Source of the DNA: JAVBOW01 sp031551595
GTDB lineage: Bacteria > Bacteroidota > Bacteroidia > Bacteroidales > Rikenellaceae
Assembly (NCBI GenBank): GCA_031551595.1
Contig: JAVBNK010000171.1
Coordinates: 1 to 27,873, forward strand
Length of the DNA stretch: 27,873 nucleotides
Direction of reading: 5' to 3'
Shown piece after piece: positions 8,924-15,799 of the stretch. The notes beneath the pieces were generated by a model. That model ran no database searches and was not told where the DNA came from. It was given only the letters and a program-made list of their open reading frames with translations. Made by a program: the position numbers and the translations under genes. Within the stretch, counting starts at the first letter, position 1, and each line of letters begins with the position of its first letter.

Positions 8924-8993
8924 CAGCCCGGAGGCGGCGGAGAGGGTGGGAGCGTGAGCGAAGCAGCCCTCCGCGTGGCGCAGCTCCGGGCTG
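8924..8993. repeat. GC-rich structured intergenic element
   Basis: A 70-nt palindromic element between the TPR gene and pheS. The outer arms CAGCCCGGAG (8924-8933) and CTCCGGGCTG (8984-8993) are perfectly complementary. An inner stem pairs GCGGAGaGGG with CCCTCCGC, with a bulge. There is no U-tract on either side. It lies in the 5' leader of the TPR operon, downstream of a possible promoter, so it could affect that transcript. Confidence 0.6.
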
Positions 8994-9015
8994 CCGGCCG
9001 TGCGGGCATGGCCGG

Positions 9016-9023
9016 AAAAGATA
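9016..9023 (-). promoter_or_regulatory. Possible -7 box for the TPR-envC-ybeY-mnmG operon
   Basis: The minus strand reads TATCTTTT, seven of eight bases of the Bacteroidota -7 box TAnnTTTG. It is about 145 bp upstream of the TPR gene start, with the GC-rich hairpin in between. No good -33 TTG at the right distance was found. Confidence 0.35.
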
Positions 9024-9081
9024 AATCATCCGTTACTAACTGTTATATATCGCTTTAATCGCATTATTTTCAGGAAAAATT

Positions 9082-10104
9082 TCAGATGACGGTATCGAAC
9101 TGTTGCAGGAAACGCACGTCGTTCTCGAAGTAAAGCCTCAGGTCGCGCACCCCGAACTTGAGCATCGAGATGCGTTCGACGCCCATGCCGAACGCGAAAC
9201 CGCTGTATTTTTTAGCATCTATCCCGCATGATTCCAGTACGTTGGGATCGACCATGCCGCAACCCATGATTTCGAGCCATCCGGTGCCTTTGCAGACGTT
9301 GCAGCCCTTGCCGCCGCACAGGTTGCACGATACATCCACCTCGGCCGAGGGCTCGGTGAAAGGGAAGTACGACGGGCGCATACGGATCTGCGTATCGGGG
9401 CCGAAACATTCGCGGGCGAAATAGAGCACCGACTGCTTCAGGTCGGCGAACGATACGCCCTCGTCGATGTAGAGGCCTTCGACCTGGTGGAAAATGCAGT
9501 GGGCGCGGGCGGAAACGGCCTCGTTGCGGAACACGCGGCCCGGGCAGATCACACGGATCGGCGGCTGCTGGGTTTCCATCGTGCGCACCTGGATCGAGCT
9601 GGTGTGGGTACGCAGCAGGATATCGGGATGTTTGCTGATGAAGAACGTGTCCTGCATGTCGCGGGCGGGGTGCTCGGGCGGGAAGTTCAGGGCCGAAAAG
9701 ACGTGCCAGTCGTCTTCGATCTCGGGGCCGTCGGCCACGGTGTAGCCCAGCCGGGCGAAGATGTCGACGATCTGCTGGCGCACCAGTGCGATCGGATGGC
9801 GGCTGCCGGGCGGGGTTTCGGCGCCCGGGCGCGTCATGTCGCCCACGGCGTCCCCGGCGGGCGCCGAAACGGCGAACGTGGCCTTGAGGGTGTTCACACG
9901 CTCCGTGGCGGCGTTTTTGAGCTCATTGACCTTCTGCCCCAATTCGCGTTTAAGCTCCGGGGCGACGGTTTTGAACTCCTCCAGGATCTGGTTCAGTTCG
10001 CCTTTCTTGCCGAGCATACGGATGCGGAATTCCTCGATTTCAGCCTCGGTACGCGGCACGAACCCGGCGACGGCACGCAGCAGGGCGTTTATTTTTTCTG
10101 TCAT
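9082..10104 (-). CDS. pheS: Phenylalanyl-tRNA synthetase alpha subunit
   Basis: Catalytic alpha subunit of the class II (alphabeta)2 PheRS that charges tRNA-Phe. It has 340 residues: an N-terminal coiled coil (about 1-80), then the class II core. Motif 2 reads FRNEAVSARAHCIFHQVEG (192-210) and motif 3 reads GFAFGMGVERISMLKFG (302-318). The insertion CNLCGGKGCNVC (Cys260, 263, 268, 271) is absent from E. coli PheS but looks like a zinc knuckle typical of Bacteroidota PheS. The beta subunit gene pheT is not adjacent, so the two subunits are encoded apart. The start at 10104 gives the standard N-terminus, and a TATCTTTG -7 box lies 50 bp upstream. Confidence 0.97.
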   Translation of the reverse strand: MTEKINALLRAVAGFVPRTEAEIEEFRIRMLGKKGELNQILEEFKTVAPELKRELGQKVNELKNAATERVNTLKATFAVSAPAGDAVGDMTRPGAETPPGSRHPIALVRQQIVDIFARLGYTVADGPEIEDDWHVFSALNFPPEHPARDMQDTFFISKHPDILLRTHTSSIQVRTMETQQPPIRVICPGRVFRNEAVSARAHCIFHQVEGLYIDEGVSFADLKQSVLYFARECFGPDTQIRMRPSYFPFTEPSAEVDVSCNLCGGKGCNVCKGTGWLEIMGCGMVDPNVLESCGIDAKKYSGFAFGMGVERISMLKFGVRDLRLYFENDVRFLQQFDTVI

Positions 10105-10106
10105 CG

Positions 10107-10137
10107 TTGTAAAATCGTAGGCTAATGACTAACTTTG
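10107..10137 (+). promoter_or_regulatory. Promoter for the 127-aa gene and possibly the patatin gene
   Basis: Plus strand TTG at 10107-10109, a 20-nt spacer, then TAACTTTG at 10130-10137. This matches the Bacteroidota -33/-7 promoter form. Predicted initiation near 10144 leaves a leader of roughly 56 nt before the ATG at 10200. It is divergent to the pheS promoter and the two partly face each other. Confidence 0.6.
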
Positions 10138-10153
10138 GGGGTACTTTATCCTG

Positions 10154-10161
10154 CAAAGATA
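10154..10161 (-). promoter_or_regulatory. -7 box of the pheS promoter
   Basis: The minus strand reads TATCTTTG, a perfect match to the Bacteroidota -7 consensus TAnnTTTG, about 50 bp upstream of the pheS start. A TTG lies only 13 bp upstream of it, shorter than the usual 19-20, so the -33 element is unclear. Confidence 0.6.
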
Positions 10162-10199
10162 GTGAATATTTAATCAAGGAGGGACTAATTGCCTGAAAA

Positions 10200-10583
10200 A
10201 TGAATATTACGGTATTTAGAAACTATAATATTGAATACCCTGATGATCAGATAGTTTGTTTAAATTCATTCGGCAGGGATGACTTGTATTTGTTAAGCGA
10301 AGCACTAAAAGGGATAACGATAAACAATCCATTGGTTTTGTCGGAAGAGGGCTATGTCACACGATCTGGCTGCCGGCTTATCCTGAGAATTTCAAACGAT
10401 GATATTGGGCTGACAGAAATTCCGGAAAAGAATGGATATGAATGTTGTTTGTCGTCATATGATACGATGATTCTGCGAGTTCATGGTTTTTTAAATCACA
10501 TTGGCGAAGAGAATATGTTTAATTGGCTATATGATTTGGACAACCCGATAGACTTTTTGTTGTCCCGGAATTGCAAATGGTGA
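10200..10583 (+). CDS. A+T-rich orphan protein of unknown function, 127 aa
   Basis: I do not recognise this family. The predicted product is 127 residues, acidic, without a signal peptide or membrane segment, so probably cytoplasmic. It contains many aromatic and aliphatic residues and ends YDLDNPIDFLLSRNCKW. Base composition is strikingly unlike both neighbours: the first 60 coding bases hold about 16 G or C, whereas pheS and the patatin gene are clearly G+C-rich. Codons such as ATA and TTA, rare in neighbours, are common. A good promoter precedes it. Together these suggest recent acquisition. Size, composition and orphan status would fit an immunity-like or other mobile cargo gene, but nothing in the sequence proves this. 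Its stop lies 86 bp before the likely patatin start. Confidence 0.7.
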   Translation: MNITVFRNYNIEYPDDQIVCLNSFGRDDLYLLSEALKGITINNPLVLSEEGYVTRSGCRLILRISNDDIGLTEIPEKNGYECCLSSYDTMILRVHGFLNHIGEENMFNWLYDLDNPIDFLLSRNCKW

Positions 10584-10669
10584 GAAAGCCGAGCGCAAAA
10601 TCAGGTTTGCCTGCATTGCGGCGAATGCGCATCCTGATGTTTTGCGACGATACGATTTTTTCCGACACT

Positions 10670-12970
10670 ATGCGTAAAGCCGTCCTGTTTACCCTCATGT
10701 TCTGCCTTCTGGCCGGTGTGGCAAGCGCCCAGAAGGTCGGCCTCGTGCTGAGCGGCGGCGGGGCGAAGGGGCTTTACCACATCGGGGTGATCCGCGCCCT
10801 GGAAGAGAACGGGATTCCCGTCGATTGCGTGTCGGGCACCTCGATGGGGGCTATCATCGGCGGGCTGTACGCCATCGGCATGACCCCCGCGCAGATGGAA
10901 CGCGAGCTGACCCCGGCGCGTATCAACGACTGGATCACCGGAAAGATCGAAAGCCGCTACAACTACTTTTTCAAACAGATGAACCCCGATGCGGCGATGC
11001 TCACGCTGCGTTTCGACAACGACGACCGGAGGATCGCGCCCGTCCTGCCGACCAATCTGGCTTCGTCGACCCAGTTGGACATGGCTTTCATCGAGTCTTT
11101 CGCCGGGGCGACCGTAGCCTGCCGGGGGAACTTCGACAGCCTGGTGGTGCCTTTCCGCTGCATCTCGACCGATGCGGTGAAGCGCCGCGAGGTGGTTTTC
11201 CGCAACGGCGACCTGGGCAAGGCCATTCGCACTTCGATGACCATTCCGCTCGTCTTCCGCCCCATCGTCTGCGACTCGATGGTGCTCTACGACGGGGGCC
11301 TCTACAACAACTTCCCCTGGCAGGTGCTGGAAGAGGACTTCAGGCCCGACATCCTGATCGGCAGCAAATGCGTCGAAGGCAACGTTTCGCCCGAAACGAG
11401 CAGCAACCTGATGGACCAGGTGTTCGTCATCACGATGCTCCATACGGACTATTCGCTGCCCGATTCGACCGATATCATGATCGACCGCGTGTTCCCGGAC
11501 GTTACGACGCTCGACTTCTCGAAGGCAGCCCAGATCATCCAGGCGGGTTACGACGATGCGATAGCCAAAATGCCGCTCATCAAGGAGCGGATCACCCGCC
11601 GTACCGATCCCCAGGAACTCTCCGCGAGGCGTATGCGCTTCAAAGCCGCCCGCCCGCCCATCGTTTTCGGCGACTGCCGTATCGAAGGGCTCAACTCCAA
11701 GCAGATCGACTACGTCGAGCGGGTGCTGTGCCTGGACCGCGACCACGGGCAGAAGCATTATACCTTCAACGAGTTCAAGAGCGAGTATTTCAAGATACTC
11801 GCCGAGGGCGAGATCGAGCCCGATTACCCGGAAGTGGTCTACAACCCTGCGACGGGGATGTTCGACCTGACGCTGCGGATGCACACCAAGCCCAGCTTCA
11901 AGGTCAAGGTGGGCGGAAACATTTCGTCCACCTCGCTCAACCAGGCCTACATCGGCCTGGAGTACCGCAACATCGCCCGCAGTACGCACATCTACAACCT
12001 GGACGGCTATTTCAGCCCGTTCTATGTGTCGACATCGCTTTCGGCACGCACCGATTTCTTTATCCGCTCGCCGTTCTACTACCAGGCAGGTATCTCCTAC
12101 AACTACTACAACTACTACCGCAGCGACTACGGCGGGTTGTCGCGCGAGAACGACCTGACGTATGCCAAATACGGCGACTCGTACGCCTGGCTGGAGGTAG
12201 GCCTGCCGCTGGGACGCCATTCGGTACTCAACCTGCAGGCCAACGCCGCGACGGACAACTACCAATATTCCGAGTCGTCGAAAGCCTACCGCAGAGGCGA
12301 TACCCTCGACCGTACGCGCTTCGATTTCCTGGGTTTGAAACTCGAAGCCGAACGCAACAACGTCAATTATTACCTCTACCCCACCCGGGGCATCAAGCAG
12401 TCCGTATCGGGGATCTTTGTCACCGGCCGCGAACGCTTCACCCCGGGTAGTGCGGGCGACAGCGGCGGGTTGCAGCCTGACCGTACGAACCGCACCTGGC
12501 TGGGGGCGCAGTTCGTACGCGAACGCTACTTCGGGCTCGATGCGGTCAAATGGTTCTCGGCGGGCTACCTGGTCAACCTCACCTACACGAACCACCCCGA
12601 CTTCGACAACCCCAACGCCACCAACCTCACCTCGCCCGCTTTTACCCCTACGCCTCATAGTAAACTTGTGTATATGAGTGAATTCCGTGCGCCTTCGTTC
12701 GCGGGGATAGGGGTCATCCCCATTTTCGAATTCACCCCGTCGTTCTACCTGCGCATGAGCGCCTATGCGTTCCTGCCGGAAAGTTTCAACGGCAACCAGC
12801 TGGCTGTCAAAAAACGCCTGCGCTACATGTTCGATTCTTCGCTGGTCTACCAGACCCTCGTCGGCCCGGTCAGCCTCTCCCTCTCCAAGTACGACACCAA
12901 CCGGAACAACTGGTTCATCACCTTTAATTTCGGATTGGCGATATTCAACAAGAAAGGACTGTTTTATTAG
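10670..12970 (+). CDS. Patatin-like phospholipase with C-terminal outer-membrane barrel (type Vd secretion-like)
   Basis: A 766-residue protein counted from ATG 10670, chosen because it gives a clean signal peptide (MRKAVLFTLMFCLLAGVASA then QK). An in-frame ATG at 10571 would add an unlikely 33-residue leader overlapping the previous gene. The patatin domain (about 22-330) has the oxyanion loop SGGGAKG (28-34), the nucleophile motif GTSMG with Ser58, and the dyad Asp208 in DGGLYNNFPW. A POTRA-like stretch (about 345-430) follows, then a BamA/Omp85-type 16-strand-like barrel to the C-terminus, ending in phenylalanine-tyrosine. This order is that of type Vd autotransporters such as PlpD and FplA. 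Predicted role: lipid acyl hydrolase exported to or displayed at the outer membrane. Substrate unknown. Confidence 0.92.
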   Translation: MRKAVLFTLMFCLLAGVASAQKVGLVLSGGGAKGLYHIGVIRALEENGIPVDCVSGTSMGAIIGGLYAIGMTPAQMERELTPARINDWITGKIESRYNYFFKQMNPDAAMLTLRFDNDDRRIAPVLPTNLASSTQLDMAFIESFAGATVACRGNFDSLVVPFRCISTDAVKRREVVFRNGDLGKAIRTSMTIPLVFRPIVCDSMVLYDGGLYNNFPWQVLEEDFRPDILIGSKCVEGNVSPETSSNLMDQVFVITMLHTDYSLPDSTDIMIDRVFPDVTTLDFSKAAQIIQAGYDDAIAKMPLIKERITRRTDPQELSARRMRFKAARPPIVFGDCRIEGLNSKQIDYVERVLCLDRDHGQKHYTFNEFKSEYFKILAEGEIEPDYPEVVYNPATGMFDLTLRMHTKPSFKVKVGGNISSTSLNQAYIGLEYRNIARSTHIYNLDGYFSPFYVSTSLSARTDFFIRSPFYYQAGISYNYYNYYRSDYGGLSRENDLTYAKYGDSYAWLEVGLPLGRHSVLNLQANAATDNYQYSESSKAYRRGDTLDRTRFDFLGLKLEAERNNVNYYLYPTRGIKQSVSGIFVTGRERFTPGSAGDSGGLQPDRTNRTWLGAQFVRERYFGLDAVKWFSAGYLVNLTYTNHPDFDNPNATNLTSPAFTPTPHSKLVYMSEFRAPSFAGIGVIPIFEFTPSFYLRMSAYAFLPESFNGNQLAVKKRLRYMFDSSLVYQTLVGPVSLSLSKYDTNRNNWFITFNFGLAIFNKKGLFY

Positions 12971-13127
12971 GGCGTGCGAACACGAATCGTCACGCCCGCT
13001 TTCGGCGCTCTTCCCGCCCCTGCGTTGCAACTTTTCAGGGATATTCCCGTATTCCTTCGGAAAACGGTTTGCAGGAGGCAGGCGGCATTGAAATCAAACC
13101 AGTTAGTGTTTAACACGCCTAAATTCC

Positions 13128-13772
13128 ATGCTTATGAAACGTATTTTTACGGCTGCGGCCGCCGTGCTGCTGGCCGGCGCCGTCGGCGCACAGACGCTCA
13201 AACCCGTCAAACTCAACACGCCTTCGAAAGACCGCGGCGCGTCGGTGATGAAGGCGCTCTCGGACCGCCGCTCCGAGCGTGAATTCGCCGACCGCGCCCT
13301 CTCGTTGCAGGACCTTTCCGACCTGCTGTGGGCCGCCAACGGCGTGAACCGCCCCGACGGCCGCCGTACCGCCCCCTCCGCCCGCAACAACCAGGATATC
13401 GATGTCTATGCGGTGATGCCGCAGGGCGCGTATGTGTATGACGCTTCCGCCCATGAACTCAGGCCTGTGGCCGAAGGCGACCACCGCGCTCTCGTGGCCG
13501 ACCGCCAGCCTGCGGTGAAGGATGCGCCGGTGTTCCTGGTGATCATGTCCGACCTGTCGCGCTTCAAAGGGATGCCCGCCGAGATGCAACGCCAGTGGGG
13601 TGCGCTCGATGCGGGGATCGTATCGCAGAACATCTCGATCTTCTGCTCCGGATGCGGGTTCAATACCGTCCCACGCGCCTACATGAACAAGGACGAGCTC
13701 AAAAAAGTCCTTAAACTCAGCCCGAGCCAGGAGCCCATGCTCAATAACCCCGTCGGATATCCTAAAAAATAA
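13128..13772 (+). CDS. Exported nitroreductase-family protein (SagB/ThcOx-like)
   Basis: A 214-residue protein with an N-terminal signal peptide (cleavage likely after VGAQ, about residue 22) and a nitroreductase-like FMN fold. Visible signatures are the DRRSEREFADRALS entry (FMN phosphate contact), LSDLLWAANGVNRPDGRRT, and the APSARNNQDIDVYAV stretch. The C-terminal GALDAGIVSQNISIFC and GFNTVPRAYM segments also fit. The family reduces nitro compounds or oxidises azoline rings with FMN; the substrate here is unknown. An exported nitroreductase is less usual, but similar proteins occur in Bacteroidota. Translation could start at 13128 or at the ATG two codons later (13134). It is 157 bp after the patatin gene, and a 22-bp hairpin follows. 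Confidence 0.82.
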   Translation: MLMKRIFTAAAAVLLAGAVGAQTLKPVKLNTPSKDRGASVMKALSDRRSEREFADRALSLQDLSDLLWAANGVNRPDGRRTAPSARNNQDIDVYAVMPQGAYVYDASAHELRPVAEGDHRALVADRQPAVKDAPVFLVIMSDLSRFKGMPAEMQRQWGALDAGIVSQNISIFCSGCGFNTVPRAYMNKDELKKVLKLSPSQEPMLNNPVGYPKK

Positions 13773-13789
13773 TTTTCACATTGCCTGTT

Positions 13790-13840
13790 ACATAGCACCG
13801 GGGGAGGGAGCGCTGCAGGCTCCCTCCCCCGGTGCTATGT
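13790..13840. repeat. 22-bp perfect hairpin between convergent genes
   Basis: The left arm 13790-13811 and right arm 13819-13840 are exact reverse complements over 22 bp, with a 7-nt loop GCTGCAG. The arms run from ACATAGCACC to GGTGCTATGT. There is no U-tract directly after it on either strand, so it is not a standard intrinsic terminator. It sits 17 bp after the nitroreductase stop and could still block transcription from both convergent genes. Confidence 0.75.
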
Positions 13841-13845
13841 GTTAA

Positions 13846-13993
13846 GCAATCGCAAAGCGGATCACCGGATACGCAGTATCCCTGAAAAATTTTGCGCTTG
13901 GGTCCGCAACCGTACAAAGGCGTGTTCGTTTTCCTCTTCACGGCCCGGGAAAGGCCGCTTGCGGCCTTCTGCCCTCGCTCCGCAGCCGGTTCT
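13846..13993. repeat. Dispersed hairpin element, copy D
   Basis: The stretch 13928-13993 resembles the tail of the tandem units at 17293-17790: both have TTCCTxxTCACGGCCCGG followed by CTGCCCTCGCT and a CGCAGC-like segment. Just upstream, GGATAC-GCA-GTATCC forms a small hairpin, analogous to GGAATC-AGA-GATTCC inside unit B. It therefore looks like a divergent copy of the same intergenic repeat family, 3.4 kb away. Confidence 0.6.
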
Positions 13994-14035
13994 TACAGGG
14001 AGGCCGGAATCAGAATGTGCAGGCAATAACCATCC

Positions 14036-15709
14036 TTAATAGCGGAAACTGCTGCCGCCGATGAATTCGCGCAGGATTGAGGTCGGGGGGATTTCGGAGG
14101 GGTCGACGTGGGTGAAATTGTCGATGAATTTCAACAGCCGGCGGGCCTCGCCGTATTCGGGGATCGTGTCGGGCACCTCGTGCAGCATCGGCTCGACGTA
14201 ACGCCGCAGCACCGAAATTTCGTAGAAAAGCGAGCTGTTGAACATCACGTCGGCATTCTCCTGGTAGGGGAAGATGTGGCGGTCTTCGCCGCGCCGGACA
14301 CTGTCCCAGCGCCTGAGGGTGGCCGATGCGTCGCTGCCGCGGTTGGTGTAGTCGCGCACGATGCGCCGCAGCAGGCGGTTGTCGGTCGTGGAGATGCGCG
14401 ATAGGTCGTCCATCGACACCGACGTGAAAGCCGAAATATAGATCTTGAATTTGAAATTCTCTTCGATGTGTTCGGTCAGGCGGGGGTTGAGGCCGTGGAT
14501 GCCCTCGATCACCAGCAGCGACTTCGGACCCAGGCTGAGGGGCTTTTCGTGGTACTGGCGCTTGCCGGTGATAAAGTCGTAACGGGGCACGTCGACGCTG
14601 CCGCCGTCCAACAGCGTGCGCAGGTCGTTGTTGAACGCATCCAGGTCGAGCGCTTCGAGCGCCTCGTAGTCGTATTCGCCGTTCTCGTCGCGGGGGGTGC
14701 GGTCGCGCTCGACGAAGTAGTCGTCCAGCGAGATCAGCACCGGGTCCAGGCCCAGGATGCGCAGCTGGATGCCCAAACGTTTGGCAAAGGTGGTCTTGCC
14801 GCTCGACGAAGGGCCGGAAATAAGCACGATGCGTGCGCCGCGCGAGGCGTTGGCCTGCTGGATCGAGTCGGCGATACTGCCCAGTTTCTTCTCGTGGAAC
14901 GCCTCGGCCACCTTGATCAGCTCGCTGCTGTGGCCCTCGATGATGCGGGTGTTCAGCGAGCCGATGTTCGACACGCCCATCACGTCGACCCACGCCTTGT
15001 ACTCCTTGAAGATGTCGAACATCTTGTCCTGGTGGATCATCGCCTCCAACTCGGCCGGATTCGACCGCTTGGGCACGGCCAGGTGGATGCCGTTGTAGTA
15101 GGGCCGCACGTCGAACATATAGAGGTAGCGCGTCGAAAGGGCCAGCACCCCGAAGAAATAACCTACGGTATCGGCCAGGCGGTAGAGCGTCACGTAGAGG
15201 TGGGGCCGGGTCTTGAGCAGGGCCAGTTTGTCTTCGAGGCCCACGCGCTCGTAGAGGGCCTGCACCTCGGAGCCGAGCATCTTTTCACGCACGATGGGGA
15301 TGTCCTGCTCGACCAGTTGGCGCATACGCTCCCGGATGCGGTCGGTGTCCTGCTGCGATACGCCGTCCACGCCGTCGATCTCGCAGTAGAACCCCTTCGA
15401 TACCGAGTGTTTGATGCGGAAGCGGCGTCCGGGGAAGATGTCGTGGACGGCTTTATTCATGGTGAAAAAGAGCGTGCGCTGGTAGACCCTCATCCCTTCG
15501 GAATGGGTGATGTCGATAAAGCGTACGGACACGGGCTCGTAGACCCTATAATCGAGCTCTTTGAGGCTGTTGTTGACGAACGCCGCCAGGAACGGCCGCT
15601 CACCGGGAAGCGAAAGCATTCCCGCAACCTCCAGCAGCGAAACTCCCATATTTACATAGATATGCGTCCCGTTATTCTCGCAGATCACTTTGACGGCCGT
15701 TTCGGACAT
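14036..15709 (-). CDS. Nucleoside (uridine) kinase with ThrRS-like N-terminal domains
   Basis: A 557-residue fusion. The N-terminal region (about 1-70) resembles a TGS domain, and residues about 70-240 resemble the second additional domain of threonyl-tRNA synthetase. The C-terminal part (about 290-500) is a uridine kinase-type P-loop domain: Walker A GPSSSGKT (299-306), substrate loop SLDDYFVERDRTPRDENG, and VIEGIHGLNPRLTEH. The kinase phosphorylates a nucleoside, probably uridine or cytidine, for pyrimidine salvage. The role of the tRNA-synthetase-like part is unknown; it lacks an aminoacylation core. This fusion is widespread in Bacteroidota and some anaerobes and is annotated there as nucleoside kinase. 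It is divergent from the nucleotidase gene, with closely spaced opposed promoters. Confidence 0.88.
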   Translation of the reverse strand: MSETAVKVICENNGTHIYVNMGVSLLEVAGMLSLPGERPFLAAFVNNSLKELDYRVYEPVSVRFIDITHSEGMRVYQRTLFFTMNKAVHDIFPGRRFRIKHSVSKGFYCEIDGVDGVSQQDTDRIRERMRQLVEQDIPIVREKMLGSEVQALYERVGLEDKLALLKTRPHLYVTLYRLADTVGYFFGVLALSTRYLYMFDVRPYYNGIHLAVPKRSNPAELEAMIHQDKMFDIFKEYKAWVDVMGVSNIGSLNTRIIEGHSSELIKVAEAFHEKKLGSIADSIQQANASRGARIVLISGPSSSGKTTFAKRLGIQLRILGLDPVLISLDDYFVERDRTPRDENGEYDYEALEALDLDAFNNDLRTLLDGGSVDVPRYDFITGKRQYHEKPLSLGPKSLLVIEGIHGLNPRLTEHIEENFKFKIYISAFTSVSMDDLSRISTTDNRLLRRIVRDYTNRGSDASATLRRWDSVRRGEDRHIFPYQENADVMFNSSLFYEISVLRRYVEPMLHEVPDTIPEYGEARRLLKFIDNFTHVDPSEIPPTSILREFIGGSSFRY

Positions 15710-15750
15710 ACCGGTAAATTTTAAGTGTAAAATCAGAAATCAAAAGCGCA

Positions 15751-15782
15751 TAAAGGTAAAAAAATTGACTACATTTGACAAA
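15751..15782 (-). promoter_or_regulatory. Promoter of the nucleoside kinase gene
   Basis: On the minus strand TTTG (about 15779-15782), a 20-nt spacer, then TACCTTTA (15758-15751), which is seven of eight bases of TAnnTTTG. Initiation near 15744 would give a leader of about 35 nt. Confidence 0.5.
15770..15777 (+). promoter_or_regulatory. -7 box of the nucleotidase gene
   Basis: Plus strand TACATTTG, a perfect Bacteroidota -7 box, 22 bp before the ATG at 15800, so the leader would be short. It overlaps the divergent kinase promoter, so the two should compete or be co-regulated. No clear -33 TTG was seen. Confidence 0.5.
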
Positions 15783-15799
15783 TTTTATTCCATACTGCC

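Noticed and set aside
10571..10669. N-terminal extension of the patatin protein
   Set aside because: It would place 33 unlikely residues before a perfect signal peptide and overlap the upstream gene.
12970..12997. Intrinsic terminator after the patatin gene (GGGCGTG/CACGCCC)
   Set aside because: The stem is only 7 bp with a 14-nt loop and no T-run follows, so support is too weak.
10601..13030. Very long open frame antisense to the patatin gene (809 aa)
   Set aside because: The sense frame has clear patatin and barrel motifs; long antisense frames are common opposite G+C-rich genes, and this one has no recognisable domain.
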